NCBI GenBank assembly: GCA_963677215.1
Contig: OY781919.1
Location: 1,240,001 to 1,304,000, forward strand
DNA from: G963676795 sp963677215
GTDB lineage: Bacteria; Desulfobacterota; Desulfuromonadia; Desulfuromonadales; Geopsychrobacteraceae
DNA length: 64,000 nucleotides
Reading direction: 5' to 3'
Positions 55,202 through 63,387 of the stretch are shown here, piece after piece (positions within the stretch are counted from its first letter, which is position 1; each line of letters starts with the position of its first letter). Position numbers and translations under genes: made by a program. Below the pieces are notes generated by a model that was given only the letters and a program-made list of their open reading frames with translations, was not told the DNA's origin and ran no database searches.

Positions 55202-55239
55202 CAAAAAGGCCCCCCTGTTTCCAGGAGGGCCCTTTTGTT
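55202..55239 (-). terminator. Terminator after sugar-phosphate cyclase gene
   Basis: A hairpin with loop TTTC, inner stem CCTG/CAGG, then GGCCC/GGGCC and AAAA/TTTT with one mismatch and small bulges. On the minus strand the stem is followed by TTTTTGTTG. It lies about 20 bp past the stop. Confidence 0.75.
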
Positions 55240-55259
55240 GTTGCACTGTTGCTTCTATA

Positions 55260-56408
55260 TCAAGCCGCCTTGTTGGCAGCGAACTTGGTTTTGTACTCGT
55301 TCAGCACTTCACGAACCAGCGCTTCATCGACACAGATCTGCCAGTCGCCATCCGGGTTCAGACACTTGCCCAGTTTCTCAAGGACAACATACTTAACCCC
55401 TTTGACTGTCTTCTTGTTGTCAGCCAGGATCGTCGCCATGATCTGATCGACACTGATGTTCTCAGGGATCGACAGATCCAGTCCCAGCTTGTCGCCGAAG
55501 TACCTGTAGTGCATCGCCACCTCTTCGTCGTTCAGGTAGCCCAGGCGCCGTGAGATCTCAGCCGCAATACACATCCCCTTGGCCACCGCCACACCGTGAG
55601 CAATCGCACCGCCGGAGAAGAACTCCATCGCGTGACCGAAGGTGTGACCGTACTCCAGGGTCATGCCGAACGCCTTCTCACTCGTATCCTGAACCAGGAT
55701 CTCCAGTTTCGACTGGATGATGGTGTAGGCCAGCTCGGTCAGCTGCTTCGGGTCCAGGTTGTTCACATCGTTCTCAAGGAACTCATCGTAAAAGTTCAGA
55801 AGCTCCGCATCGTTGATCAGGCAGTTCTTGATCCCTTCGGCGATCGCCGACTTACGGCCGACAATACTCTCCGTCGCCAGATATTTGGTATCGCCGAAGA
55901 TAAAGATCGGCGCATAGTACATGCCGTACTGGTTCTTACCCTGCTTGCCGTTGACCGCCTGCTTATTGCTCAGGCAACTATCGGTCACGCCCATGAAGGT
56001 GGTCGGCATCTCGATGTAACGGATACCGCGGTAGACCAGCCCCGCCGCCAGGCCGACGATATTGGTCAGGCAGCCGCCGCCGAAGCCGATGACGATCGAC
56101 CCCTTGGTCACCGTCTTGGCCACCAATTCCTCGCACAGCCCTTCCAGCGTGCTAAACGACTTGTCCTTCTCCGAATCCTTGATGACGATCACATCATGCT
56201 TGATGTTGTTTGCGCTCAAGATCGCCGAGATCTCCGGAACATAAAGATCCTTCAGAACCTGGTTGGTGACGAAGAAGACCTTGTCGAAGGAGGTCTGGTT
56301 GATCAGCGGCGCCAGCTGATCGATGATATCGTGACCAAAGTAATAGGTTGGGTCCGGAACCAGGTTGGTTTTGAAATCGATCATCTTTTTGGTTTCATAT
56401 TGAAACAT
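55260..56408 (-). CDS. Sugar-phosphate cyclase, 2-deoxy-scyllo-inosose synthase-like
   Basis: A 382-residue member of the dehydroquinate synthase superfamily (NAD+ and metal dependent). NAD site: GFGGGCLTNIVGLAAG. Key block: PTTFMGVTDSCLSNKQAVNG, then GKNQYGMYYAPIFIFGDTKYL. Metal ligands lie around EGIKNCLI, EYGHTFGHAMEF and AHGVAVAKGM. Dehydroquinate synthases read SSVGGKTAVN at the KQAVN site; the S-KQAVN form and YY.P.F.F.DT stretch fit 2-deoxy-scyllo-inosose synthases of aminocyclitol pathways. It stands alone: no aminotransferase or glycosyltransferase is near, so the product is uncertain. Its promoter and terminator make it a single-gene unit. Confidence 0.85.
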   Translation of the reverse strand: MFQYETKKMIDFKTNLVPDPTYYFGHDIIDQLAPLINQTSFDKVFFVTNQVLKDLYVPEISAILSANNIKHDVIVIKDSEKDKSFSTLEGLCEELVAKTVTKGSIVIGFGGGCLTNIVGLAAGLVYRGIRYIEMPTTFMGVTDSCLSNKQAVNGKQGKNQYGMYYAPIFIFGDTKYLATESIVGRKSAIAEGIKNCLINDAELLNFYDEFLENDVNNLDPKQLTELAYTIIQSKLEILVQDTSEKAFGMTLEYGHTFGHAMEFFSGGAIAHGVAVAKGMCIAAEISRRLGYLNDEEVAMHYRYFGDKLGLDLSIPENISVDQIMATILADNKKTVKGVKYVVLEKLGKCLNPDGDWQICVDEALVREVLNEYKTKFAANKAA

Positions 56409-56491
56409 GACGTACCTCCTTGTGCGTTTCTGTTATCACAGTGAGCGGGAAAGCGAAGGTGACAGTGCTCATGTGTGAACCTTGTGTTTCG

Positions 56492-56520
56492 ATTATAGCA
56501 ACCGCTGTGCTTTAAGTGAA
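56492..56520 (-). promoter_or_regulatory. Sigma-70-like promoter of cyclase gene
   Basis: On the minus strand: TTCACT, 17-nt spacer, TATAAT, about 85 bp ahead of the start at 56408. The -10 is perfect; the -35 matches 4 of 6. Confidence 0.6.
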
Positions 56521-56932
56521 ATATAGGGAAGGACTAATTTTGAGTCAAGGGGAAAAATGCCAATTTCTTGATAAAAACGATGGTAGTTCAAAAGAGTTGA
56601 ATATTTTCAGGGGGTATGGATTTTCTGATGAAGCAAAAAAAATCACAGGCAAGCTAAGTTACTGAAAATTAGCGGGTTTACAGTTATCCACCTAACCCAT
56701 CACAAGGCAATGTTGAGTAAGCTGGATAACAATCTAGGATCAACGATGGACAATAGCAAAGGATCTGCAGGGTGTGGCAGTGCGGAATACTCGGTTGTCT
56801 CTGCCGAAGAATAAAAGTTTCAAATGCTTAACACATCTTTACAGATGATTTCAGTAGAATGGAGTAACCTTATGAAGTTGTCAGTGAAGTCACGAACCTG
56901 CAGGAATCAGCCGAAGATGACAAGGACGCAGC
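56521..56932. other. Intergenic region ahead of the efflux operon
   Basis: About 410 bp between divergent units with no gene recognised. It is AT-rich in its left half. The macA promoter must lie here, but no convincing -35/-10 pair or operator dyad was found. Confidence 0.4.
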
Positions 56933-58174
56933 ATGGAAAACGGCACAGTCAAAAAGAAGAAGAGCAGCAGCTATCTACTGATTATCCTGGTCCTGGTTAT
57001 CGTCGTCGCCGGGGGAGGATATCTTTTCAAGACCAGGGGGATGGCCAAAGACTCTGCTGGAGAGTCACAGCAGAGTGCAGCGGTTACGCTCGGTTCGATT
57101 GAAAACGTGGTGACAGCGACAGGTACTCTGGAGCCGAGTGATTATGTTGATGTTGGTGCCCAGGTTTCGGGTCAGTTGACCAAAATATATTTTGATGTCG
57201 GCGAGTCGGTCAAAAAGGGCGATCTGCTCGCTGAAATTGATCCGACCCTGTTCAAAGCCGATGTCGATTCGACGCGGGCGCAACTGAATTATCAGAAGGC
57301 GGAATACAAGGATTTGAGCGCCAAGCTGGCGCTGGCTGAATACCAGGCCAAGCGCCAGCGCAGCATGTACGCCGATGGCGCGACAACCGAGGAAAACCTG
57401 AAAACGGCCGAGACCGATCTGCTTTCCGCCGAGGCCCAGCTGGAGATGCTGAAGGCTCAGATCGAACAGACCGAGTCGGAATTGGTTTCCGCCGAGACCA
57501 AGCTGAACTATGCCAGGATCTATGCGCCGATGAATGGCACCGTGGTATCGATCAGTGCCCGCCAGGGGCAGACCCTCAATGCCAACCAGTCGACACCAAC
57601 CATCCTGCAGATTGCCGACCTGTCGGTCATGACCGTCAACACGGAGGTTTCCGAGGCCGATGTCAGCAAGCTGAGAAGTGATATGGACGCCTACTTCACT
57701 ACCCTGGGGAGCCAGACTCAGCGCTGGTATGGCAAGGTTCAACTAATCGAACCGACCCCGACGGTGGAAAACAATGTGGTCCTCTACAATGCCAAGTTTG
57801 ATGTTGATAACAAAAATGGTGCACTGCTGCCGCAGATGACGGCTCAGGTCTCTTTTGTCACCGCCTCGGCAGAGAATGCTCTGATCGTGCCGGCCAGCGC
57901 GGTTAAGTTCATGACCCGTCCTGGCGGGGGCAGTCGCCCGGCGGGGATGGCAGGAGGCCGGGGCGGCGGTCGCCCTGGTGAGGTTCAGGTTGTGCTTGCC
58001 GATGGGACACTGGAAGTTCGTCAGGTCAGAACCGGCATCAGCAACCGTGTGCAGATCCAGATCCTCGAAGGGCTGCAGGAGGGGGAACAGGTTGTCGTGA
58101 CGGCAGCGCATAGCAGCAGTTCCAGTAGCAACCGCAATTCCGGTCCTCCCTTTGGCATGCCACCGATGCACTGA
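56933..58174 (+). CDS. macA: MacA-like periplasmic adaptor of tripartite efflux pump
   Basis: A 413-residue membrane-fusion protein. A Lys-rich start and one membrane anchor (about 12-30) precede the lipoyl half-motifs (VDVGAQVSGQLTKIYFDVGE and ARIYAPMNGTVVSISARQGQ), a long helical hairpin (about 105-200), a beta-barrel and a membrane-proximal domain. It links the inner-membrane ABC transporter to the outer-membrane channel. A Gly/Arg-rich loop (PGGGSRPAGMAGGRGGGRPG, about 325-345) is inserted in the membrane-proximal part, and the tail is Ser/Asn-rich. AAGGA precedes the ATG; macB begins 8 bp later. Confidence 0.93.
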   Translation: MENGTVKKKKSSSYLLIILVLVIVVAGGGYLFKTRGMAKDSAGESQQSAAVTLGSIENVVTATGTLEPSDYVDVGAQVSGQLTKIYFDVGESVKKGDLLAEIDPTLFKADVDSTRAQLNYQKAEYKDLSAKLALAEYQAKRQRSMYADGATTEENLKTAETDLLSAEAQLEMLKAQIEQTESELVSAETKLNYARIYAPMNGTVVSISARQGQTLNANQSTPTILQIADLSVMTVNTEVSEADVSKLRSDMDAYFTTLGSQTQRWYGKVQLIEPTPTVENNVVLYNAKFDVDNKNGALLPQMTAQVSFVTASAENALIVPASAVKFMTRPGGGSRPAGMAGGRGGGRPGEVQVVLADGTLEVRQVRTGISNRVQIQILEGLQEGEQVVVTAAHSSSSSSNRNSGPPFGMPPMH

Positions 58175-58182
58175 GGCCGTTC

Positions 58183-60111
58183 ATGCAACCACTTATTGAA
58201 TTACGCAATATTACCCGGGTTTATCGCAGTGGCGAAATTAACGTCATGGCTCTCAAAGGGATCGACCTGACCATCTATCCGGGGGAGTTCATCGCCATTA
58301 TGGGCACCTCTGGTTCGGGGAAGACGACCCTGATGAACCTGCTCGGTTGCCTTGATCAGGCGACCTCCGGTGAATATTTGTTTCAGGGGCGCGACGTCTC
58401 CTGCTTCGATGCTGATGAGCTGGCGCGTCTGCGCCGTGAAGAGTTCGGTTTCATCTTTCAGAGCTACAACCTGATCCGCAGTGCCAGCGCCCTGGAGAAT
58501 GTCGAAGTCCCGGCTGTTTACGCCGGGGTCCCGGCAGCACAGCGCCATGCCCGGGCACAGCAGTTGCTCGACGATTTTGGTCTGGGGAATCGCTGCGATC
58601 ATCGACCGAACCAGTTGTCCGGCGGACAGCAGCAGCGGGTCTCGGCGGCGCGGGCACTGATGAACGGTGGGCACCTGATCCTCGCCGATGAACCGACCGG
58701 TGCACTGGACAGTCGTAGCGGTGAAGAGCTGATGGCGATTCTCAAGGAGTTGTCAAGCAAGGGGCATACGATCATCTTGATCACCCATGAGCGCGAGGTT
58801 GCCGAATATGCCGACCGGATCATTGAGATCAGGGATGGAGAGATAACGGCCGATCCGGGCAGCCAGAAATGGCGCGACGAAGAGTTAAAGGGCAGCTTTA
58901 TCGGCAGCGCGGAGGAATCCTACCTGGGAGAGCTGGGCGAAGCGGGGAAGACCGCCTATCGTGCTCTGCGCAGCAATATCTTCCGCACGATTCTGACCCT
59001 TCTGGGGATCGTCATCGGCGTAGCCTCGGTGATTTCGATGCTGGCCATCGGCGACGGCGCCAAACAGGCGGTTGTCGATCGCATCAGCGCCATGGGCAGT
59101 AACCTGGTCAACATCCGGCCCGGGGCTCCCAACATGCGCGGTCGCTCCGACATTGCAACCCTGGTGCCGGCCGATGTGGCGGCGATAAATGAGCTGGATA
59201 ACGTCATAGCAGCGGTTCCGGAGCAGGAGAGCAGCGTCACCGTCCGTTACAGTGGCTCCGACAAGCGCACCTCGATGAACAGCACGTCGCAGGATTATCT
59301 GACGGCTCATCAGTTGAAGATGGATTCCGGGGTGTTCTTTACCGAGGACGATGAACGCAGCTACGCCACAGTCGCGGTGCTGGGGAAAACCGTTGTCTCT
59401 GCCCTGTTTTCCAACGAGGATCCGATCGGCAAGCTGATCCTGGTCAACAACATCCCCTTTCAGGTCATCGGCGTGGTCAAGTCTCTGGGGGCCGGGTTCG
59501 GGGGGCGCGATCAGGACGATATCATTTTTGTTCCCTATTCGACCGGCAGCCTGCGGATCAGCGGGCAGAACTACCTGCGCAACGTCACGGTGGCGGTCGA
59601 CGACACGACGATCATCAACGATACCCAGGACGCGATCAGCAGCCTGCTGATCCAGCGTCACGGGGTTGAGGATTTTCAGATCCGCAACATGACATCGATC
59701 ATTGAGAGCGTCTCTGAAACCCAGAATACCATGACCATTCTGCTCGGCTCGATTGCCGCCATATCGTTGCTGGTTGGCGGCATCGGGGTCATGAATATCA
59801 TGCTGGTCAGTGTCACTGAGCGCACCCGCGAGATCGGCATCCGCATGGCTGCTGGCGCGCGGATGCGTAACATCATGCAGCAGTTTCTGATCGAAGCGCT
59901 GGTTGTCTCCGCCCTGGGCGGGGTTATCGGGGTCCTGGGCGGACTTGGTGTGGCCACCCTGCTGCAGATGTACGGAACATCGATCAAGTTTGCAGTTCTG
60001 CCGGTTGTCGGAGCCTTTGCCTGCTCCTTTGCGACCGGGCTGATCTTTGGTTACCTGCCAGCCCGCAAGGCTGCCCGACTCGACCCGGTTGCCGCACTGG
60101 CGTCTGAATAG
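58183..60111 (+). CDS. macB: MacB-like ABC transporter (ATPase plus permease)
   Basis: A 642-residue fused half-transporter. The N-terminal ATPase (1-230) has Walker A GTSGSGKTT, signature LSGGQQQRVSAARA, Walker B LILADEPTGALDS and the H-loop. A linker leads to the first membrane helix (about 268-290), a large periplasmic domain, and three more helices near the end (about 520-630; LLVGGIGVMNIMLVSVTERT is the MacB/FtsX signature). MacB dimers export peptides, macrolides, siderophores or glycolipids in a mechanotransmission cycle. The operon order macA-macB-outer membrane channel is complete; the substrate is unknown. Confidence 0.95.
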   Translation: MQPLIELRNITRVYRSGEINVMALKGIDLTIYPGEFIAIMGTSGSGKTTLMNLLGCLDQATSGEYLFQGRDVSCFDADELARLRREEFGFIFQSYNLIRSASALENVEVPAVYAGVPAAQRHARAQQLLDDFGLGNRCDHRPNQLSGGQQQRVSAARALMNGGHLILADEPTGALDSRSGEELMAILKELSSKGHTIILITHEREVAEYADRIIEIRDGEITADPGSQKWRDEELKGSFIGSAEESYLGELGEAGKTAYRALRSNIFRTILTLLGIVIGVASVISMLAIGDGAKQAVVDRISAMGSNLVNIRPGAPNMRGRSDIATLVPADVAAINELDNVIAAVPEQESSVTVRYSGSDKRTSMNSTSQDYLTAHQLKMDSGVFFTEDDERSYATVAVLGKTVVSALFSNEDPIGKLILVNNIPFQVIGVVKSLGAGFGGRDQDDIIFVPYSTGSLRISGQNYLRNVTVAVDDTTIINDTQDAISSLLIQRHGVEDFQIRNMTSIIESVSETQNTMTILLGSIAAISLLVGGIGVMNIMLVSVTERTREIGIRMAAGARMRNIMQQFLIEALVVSALGGVIGVLGGLGVATLLQMYGTSIKFAVLPVVGAFACSFATGLIFGYLPARKAARLDPVAALASE

Positions 60112-60121
60112 AGGTATCAAC

Positions 60122-61501
60122 ATGGCACGAAAAATACTTATTCCGATCCTTCTGCTGTGTCTGGCATTAACCGGTTGTGTCGCCGCAACGCCTGATCCGC
60201 AGCCTCTTGACGAGGTTCCCGAGGCCTGGTCTGTGGCACAGGACAGCACAACACAGATCGATCCTCTCTGGTGGCGGAGGTTCGGCTCAGCGCAGCTGGA
60301 ACAGCTGGTGGCTTGTGCCCTTGAAAACAGCCCCGACCTGGCAACAACCGCGGAAAAGGTCGTTCAGGCAGAACTCGGCCTGCGCAGTGCCGGAGCATCG
60401 CTCTTTCCGGCGCTGACCCTGGGTGGTTCAGCATCCCGGAAAAAGAGCTATTATGATGGCGAGTCGCAGGGCACGACCGACGCGACCGCGCTGTCACTCG
60501 GGGTCTCCTACGAAATCGACCTTTGGGGCAAACTGGCGTCGCAGAAACGCAGTGCCGCGGCAAGCTACCAGGCGGCACAATATGATTACGACGCTGCCAG
60601 ACTCAGTCTGATCGCCGGGGTTGCCCAGGGCTATTTCGAATATCTCTGCCTTCAGGAACGTTTGCAGTTTGCCGAGGACAATTTGTCCATTGCCGAACGA
60701 ATCCTCAAGATTGTCGAATCGCGCTGGAATAACGGCAGCGTCACCGAGCTCGATCTGGTCCAGCAGCAGAGCGCCGTATTGTCGCAACGCTCAAATGTTC
60801 TGGCTCTGGAAGAACAACTGCAGCAGACCCGCAATGCACTGGCGGTTCTGACCGGTCTGATGCCGCAGAAGTTTGCACTGCAGAAAGAACAGTTTTCCGC
60901 CTTGCAGGCACCGCCGATTGCCGCCGGCCTGCCATCGGAACTGCTGTTGCGGCGTCCCGATCTGGCCGCTGCCGAGGCCAACCTGACGGCCGCTGCGGCC
61001 GATGTCAAAGCTGCCCGTGCCGAGCTGTTCCCGTCGCTCAGCCTGACCGGTTCGGCCGGAGCGGCTTCGACGGTTTTCTTTTCGCTGGCCGATCCGACAA
61101 CCAGTCTGGCCCTGGCCGGCTCCCTGGCGCAGACCCTGTTTGACGGGGGAGAGCGGAAAAACCAGATCCGGATCTCGGAATCTCAGCAGCGGGCCCTGGT
61201 GGAAACCTATAGGCAGACGGTGCTGACCGCCTTTCAGGAGGTTGAGGATGCTCTGGTCACCGAGCAGTACGCCGGGAAAAAAGCGGATATTCAGAGTCAG
61301 ACCGTCGCCAAGGCTCGCAAAACCCTGGAGCTGTCAGAGGTACAGTACAAATATGGGGCGGAGGACATGAATACGGTTCTTTCCGCTCAGCAGAGTAAAA
61401 ATCAGGCCGAAGACGAACTGCTCCAGCTGCGCCTGGAGCGGCTGAACAATCTGGTCACCCTCTATAAAACGCTGGGTGGTGGCTGGAGCCAGATAGAGTA
61501 A
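60122..61501 (+). CDS. Outer-membrane efflux lipoprotein (TolC/NodT family)
   Basis: The start at 60122 (MARKILIPILLLCLALTGC) is chosen: AGAGGT lies ahead and it begins the signal peptide; an in-frame start at 60047 would lie inside macB. The 459-residue protein has a lipobox LALTGC (Cys near 19), so it is acylated, then two outer-membrane-factor repeats with the usual DPLWWRRFGSAQLEQLV beginning, LGVSYEIDLWGKL, and RRPDLAAAEANLTAA. It forms the trimeric exit duct for the MacAB-like pump, 10 bp upstream. Confidence 0.93.
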   Translation: MARKILIPILLLCLALTGCVAATPDPQPLDEVPEAWSVAQDSTTQIDPLWWRRFGSAQLEQLVACALENSPDLATTAEKVVQAELGLRSAGASLFPALTLGGSASRKKSYYDGESQGTTDATALSLGVSYEIDLWGKLASQKRSAAASYQAAQYDYDAARLSLIAGVAQGYFEYLCLQERLQFAEDNLSIAERILKIVESRWNNGSVTELDLVQQQSAVLSQRSNVLALEEQLQQTRNALAVLTGLMPQKFALQKEQFSALQAPPIAAGLPSELLLRRPDLAAAEANLTAAAADVKAARAELFPSLSLTGSAGAASTVFFSLADPTTSLALAGSLAQTLFDGGERKNQIRISESQQRALVETYRQTVLTAFQEVEDALVTEQYAGKKADIQSQTVAKARKTLELSEVQYKYGAEDMNTVLSAQQSKNQAEDELLQLRLERLNNLVTLYKTLGGGWSQIE

Positions 61502-61519
61502 AAGCAAAGAAGAATGTCC

Positions 61520-61562
61520 AGAGCCCTCCTATGCCTGTCGGTTTATGAAGGGCTCTTTTTTG
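61520..61562 (+). terminator. Terminator of the efflux operon
   Basis: AGAGCCCT pairs with AGGGCTCT across a 21-nt loop, followed by six T, about 20 bp after the stop codon. Confidence 0.75.
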
Positions 61563-61725
61563 TTAAGTGAAAATCAATATCAAAAAAGCCGGAAGCCGTG
61601 ACGGGAATCACAGATTTTTTTGTGCAAATCGATGATCTTAACAGGCGAAGGGGCAGCACTTTGGGCAGCCTCATGTGAGTTTGAATATCTAACGCCAGTG
61701 GTTCATTAATTTTTAGGAGAAAGTC

Positions 61726-61842
61726 ATGAGCAGCAAAATAATCAACGAAGGGTGTGGGTGTGGCAGTACCAGTCAAGGTGGTGGCTGTGGCAGCGGTGGT
61801 TGTGGTAACTGCAGCTGTGGCAGCAAAATAAGGTTTTTTTAA
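61726..61842 (+). CDS. Small Cys/Gly-rich peptide (38 residues)
   Basis: A short frame with a strong ribosome site (AGGAGA, 5-6 nt before ATG) and its own hairpin terminator downstream. The peptide has a leader-like start MSSKIINEG, a core of CGCG, GGGCGSGGCGNCSCG with six Cys among Gly/Ser/Asn, and a tail SKIRFF. Codon third positions look bacterial, and the frame closes at TAA within a T-run. It could be a metal-binding peptide or the precursor of a modified peptide; no modifying enzyme is adjacent. The family is not recognised. The gene is easily missed because of its length. Confidence 0.6.
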   Translation: MSSKIINEGCGCGSTSQGGGCGSGGCGNCSCGSKIRFF

Positions 61843-61886
61843 GTTTTGAATAATGGCCTGATTCTGTCAGGTGATCCTGCCACATA

Positions 61887-61926
61887 AATAGCCGGGCTCT
61901 GCAAAGGTGCAGTTCCCGGCTATTTT
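61887..61926 (+). terminator. Terminator after Cys-rich peptide gene
   Basis: AATAGCCGGG pairs with CCCGGCTATT, with an inner CTGCA/TGCAG hairpin, followed by TTC. It lies 45 bp after the peptide stop. Confidence 0.7.
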
Positions 61927-62016
61927 CTTAAGCAGGGCAGAATCAGAGCTTTTCTTGTGCGCTCTGTTGCTTCATGCTAGATCAGACAGCGGCTCTACAG
62001 CGTAAGGGAAAAGACG

Positions 62017-62490
62017 ATGACCAATAAGAATGACAAGAACATCGAACAGGAGTTGCGCCAGCAGCAGAAGTTCACTGTCGCCGGGGCGATCGGCAGGGCC
62101 GGCAAGGGGCTGATGAAGGGGGCTTCGCCGATCTCTGTGCAGGAGCAGGCCTGCAAGATCCTCCAGCAATGGATTCAGGGGCATGTTCCCGATCCGTCCG
62201 GCGCCCTGAAAGAGATACTCAAGCGCAGAGTTCAGGCTGCTGCATATCCGAATGACATCGATCCGCAGAATCCCTACAGCATCCTCTGTAATCTGATAGA
62301 AACACTTCTGGCCAGCGAATACCAACTCAAGGAATTTGTCCGTCAGGTCGATATCCGCTGGGGAGAGCTTTACCAGGAACGTCCCCGTTTCGAGAGGGAA
62401 GGGCAGCAGCCTGACCCGGATGATGAATATACCTTTGCTTCGGTGCGGCAGATATTGAATCAGCTGCAGGAAAAATTGAAGGCAGAGTAA
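62017..62490 (+). CDS. Hypothetical protein
   Basis: A 157-residue soluble, mostly helical protein, not recognised. AAGGG precedes the ATG. The N-terminal third is basic and glutamine-rich (NIEQELRQQQ, IGRAGKGLMKGASP); the rest is charged helix (SGALKEILKRRVQ, YQLKEFVRQVDIRWGELYQERP). There is one CNL and one ACK cysteine, no signal peptide or membrane helix. The gene is convergent with the aminotransferase gene (8 bp). Coding is supported by frame length, ribosome site and composition. Confidence 0.75.
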   Translation: MTNKNDKNIEQELRQQQKFTVAGAIGRAGKGLMKGASPISVQEQACKILQQWIQGHVPDPSGALKEILKRRVQAAAYPNDIDPQNPYSILCNLIETLLASEYQLKEFVRQVDIRWGELYQERPRFEREGQQPDPDDEYTFASVRQILNQLQEKLKAE

Positions 62491-62498
62491 TTGTCAGC

Positions 62499-63359
62499 CT
62501 ACACTCTGCCCATGTCTTTCTGCATCGCCTGGCGCAGCTCATGGGCGATTGGTCCCACGTAACCGCGGTTGATGGTGAAGCCGTCGACCTTGACCACCGG
62601 CATGATCTCCAGCGAGGTCGAGGTGATGAAGACCTCGTCAGCGAATTTGAGATCCTGCAGCTTGAATTCACCGGTAATCACCCTTAGGTTCAGCTCCTCT
62701 TCACACAGGCGCATGACCGTGGCGCGGGTCACCCCTTCCAGCAGGCCGGTCGAGACATCGGGGGTAAAGACCCAGTGCCCTTTGGTCCAGAAGATGTTGG
62801 ACGAGGCGCCTTCGCAGATGTGATCCCGGTTGTTGAGCATGATGACCTCAAAGGCGCCGGCCTGTTTGGCCTCTAGCTTGCCGAGCAGGCTGTTGAGGTT
62901 GCTGATCGATTTGATCTTGGGGCTGATCGCTTCAGGCGCGTTGCGCCGGGTCTGGGCCAGGTGCAGCTCAATGCCTTTTTCGTAGTTCTCAGGAGCAAAA
63001 CCACTGAACTGACGGGCCATGATCAGACAGGTCAGGTTGTCTGCGCTTTTGCGCACAAAGCCGATTTCCCCTGGTCCGCGGGTGATGGTGATGCGGAAGT
63101 AGGCATCCGTCAGGCCGTTCTTCTCCTGCAGTTGATAGAGGATCTCTTCGAGTTGCTGCTGGCTGAATTTCAGCGGATAGTTGAGCGCTTTGGCCGATTG
63201 TACCAGGCGCTGGAAGTGAAGTTCAAACTGATAGAGCTTGCCGTCATGGGAGCGGAAACTTTCAAAGATGCCGTCTCCGTAGAGAAAACCCTGATCAAAG
63301 ACCGAGACCGTGGCTGCGCTGCCGTCGATAAATTCACCGTTAAGATAGACGTAGTTCAT
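62499..63359 (-). CDS. Class IV PLP aminotransferase (IlvE / PabC-like)
   Basis: A 286-residue fold-type IV enzyme. Hallmarks: YLNGEFIDG start, VSVFDQGFLYGDGIFESFR, the PLP Lys in SPKIKSISNLNSLL (near 150), EVIMLNNRDHICEGASSNIFW, and GLLEGVTRATVMRLC. The family includes branched-chain aminotransferase, D-amino acid transaminase and aminodeoxychorismate lyase. The exact reaction cannot be settled by eye; no pabA/pabB or ilv genes are adjacent. The ZIP transporter gene is upstream on the same strand, 28 bp away, so the two may be cotranscribed. Confidence 0.88.
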   Translation of the reverse strand: MNYVYLNGEFIDGSAATVSVFDQGFLYGDGIFESFRSHDGKLYQFELHFQRLVQSAKALNYPLKFSQQQLEEILYQLQEKNGLTDAYFRITITRGPGEIGFVRKSADNLTCLIMARQFSGFAPENYEKGIELHLAQTRRNAPEAISPKIKSISNLNSLLGKLEAKQAGAFEVIMLNNRDHICEGASSNIFWTKGHWVFTPDVSTGLLEGVTRATVMRLCEEELNLRVITGEFKLQDLKFADEVFITSTSLEIMPVVKVDGFTINRGYVGPIAHELRQAMQKDMGRV

Positions 63360-63387
63360 TCCCGGTCCTCCTGCCTGGTTGAGGTTT

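Noticed and set aside
58885..60249. 454-residue open frame antisense to macB
   Set aside because: Composition is His/Asp/Arg-rich shadow type; macB on the other strand has all ABC motifs.
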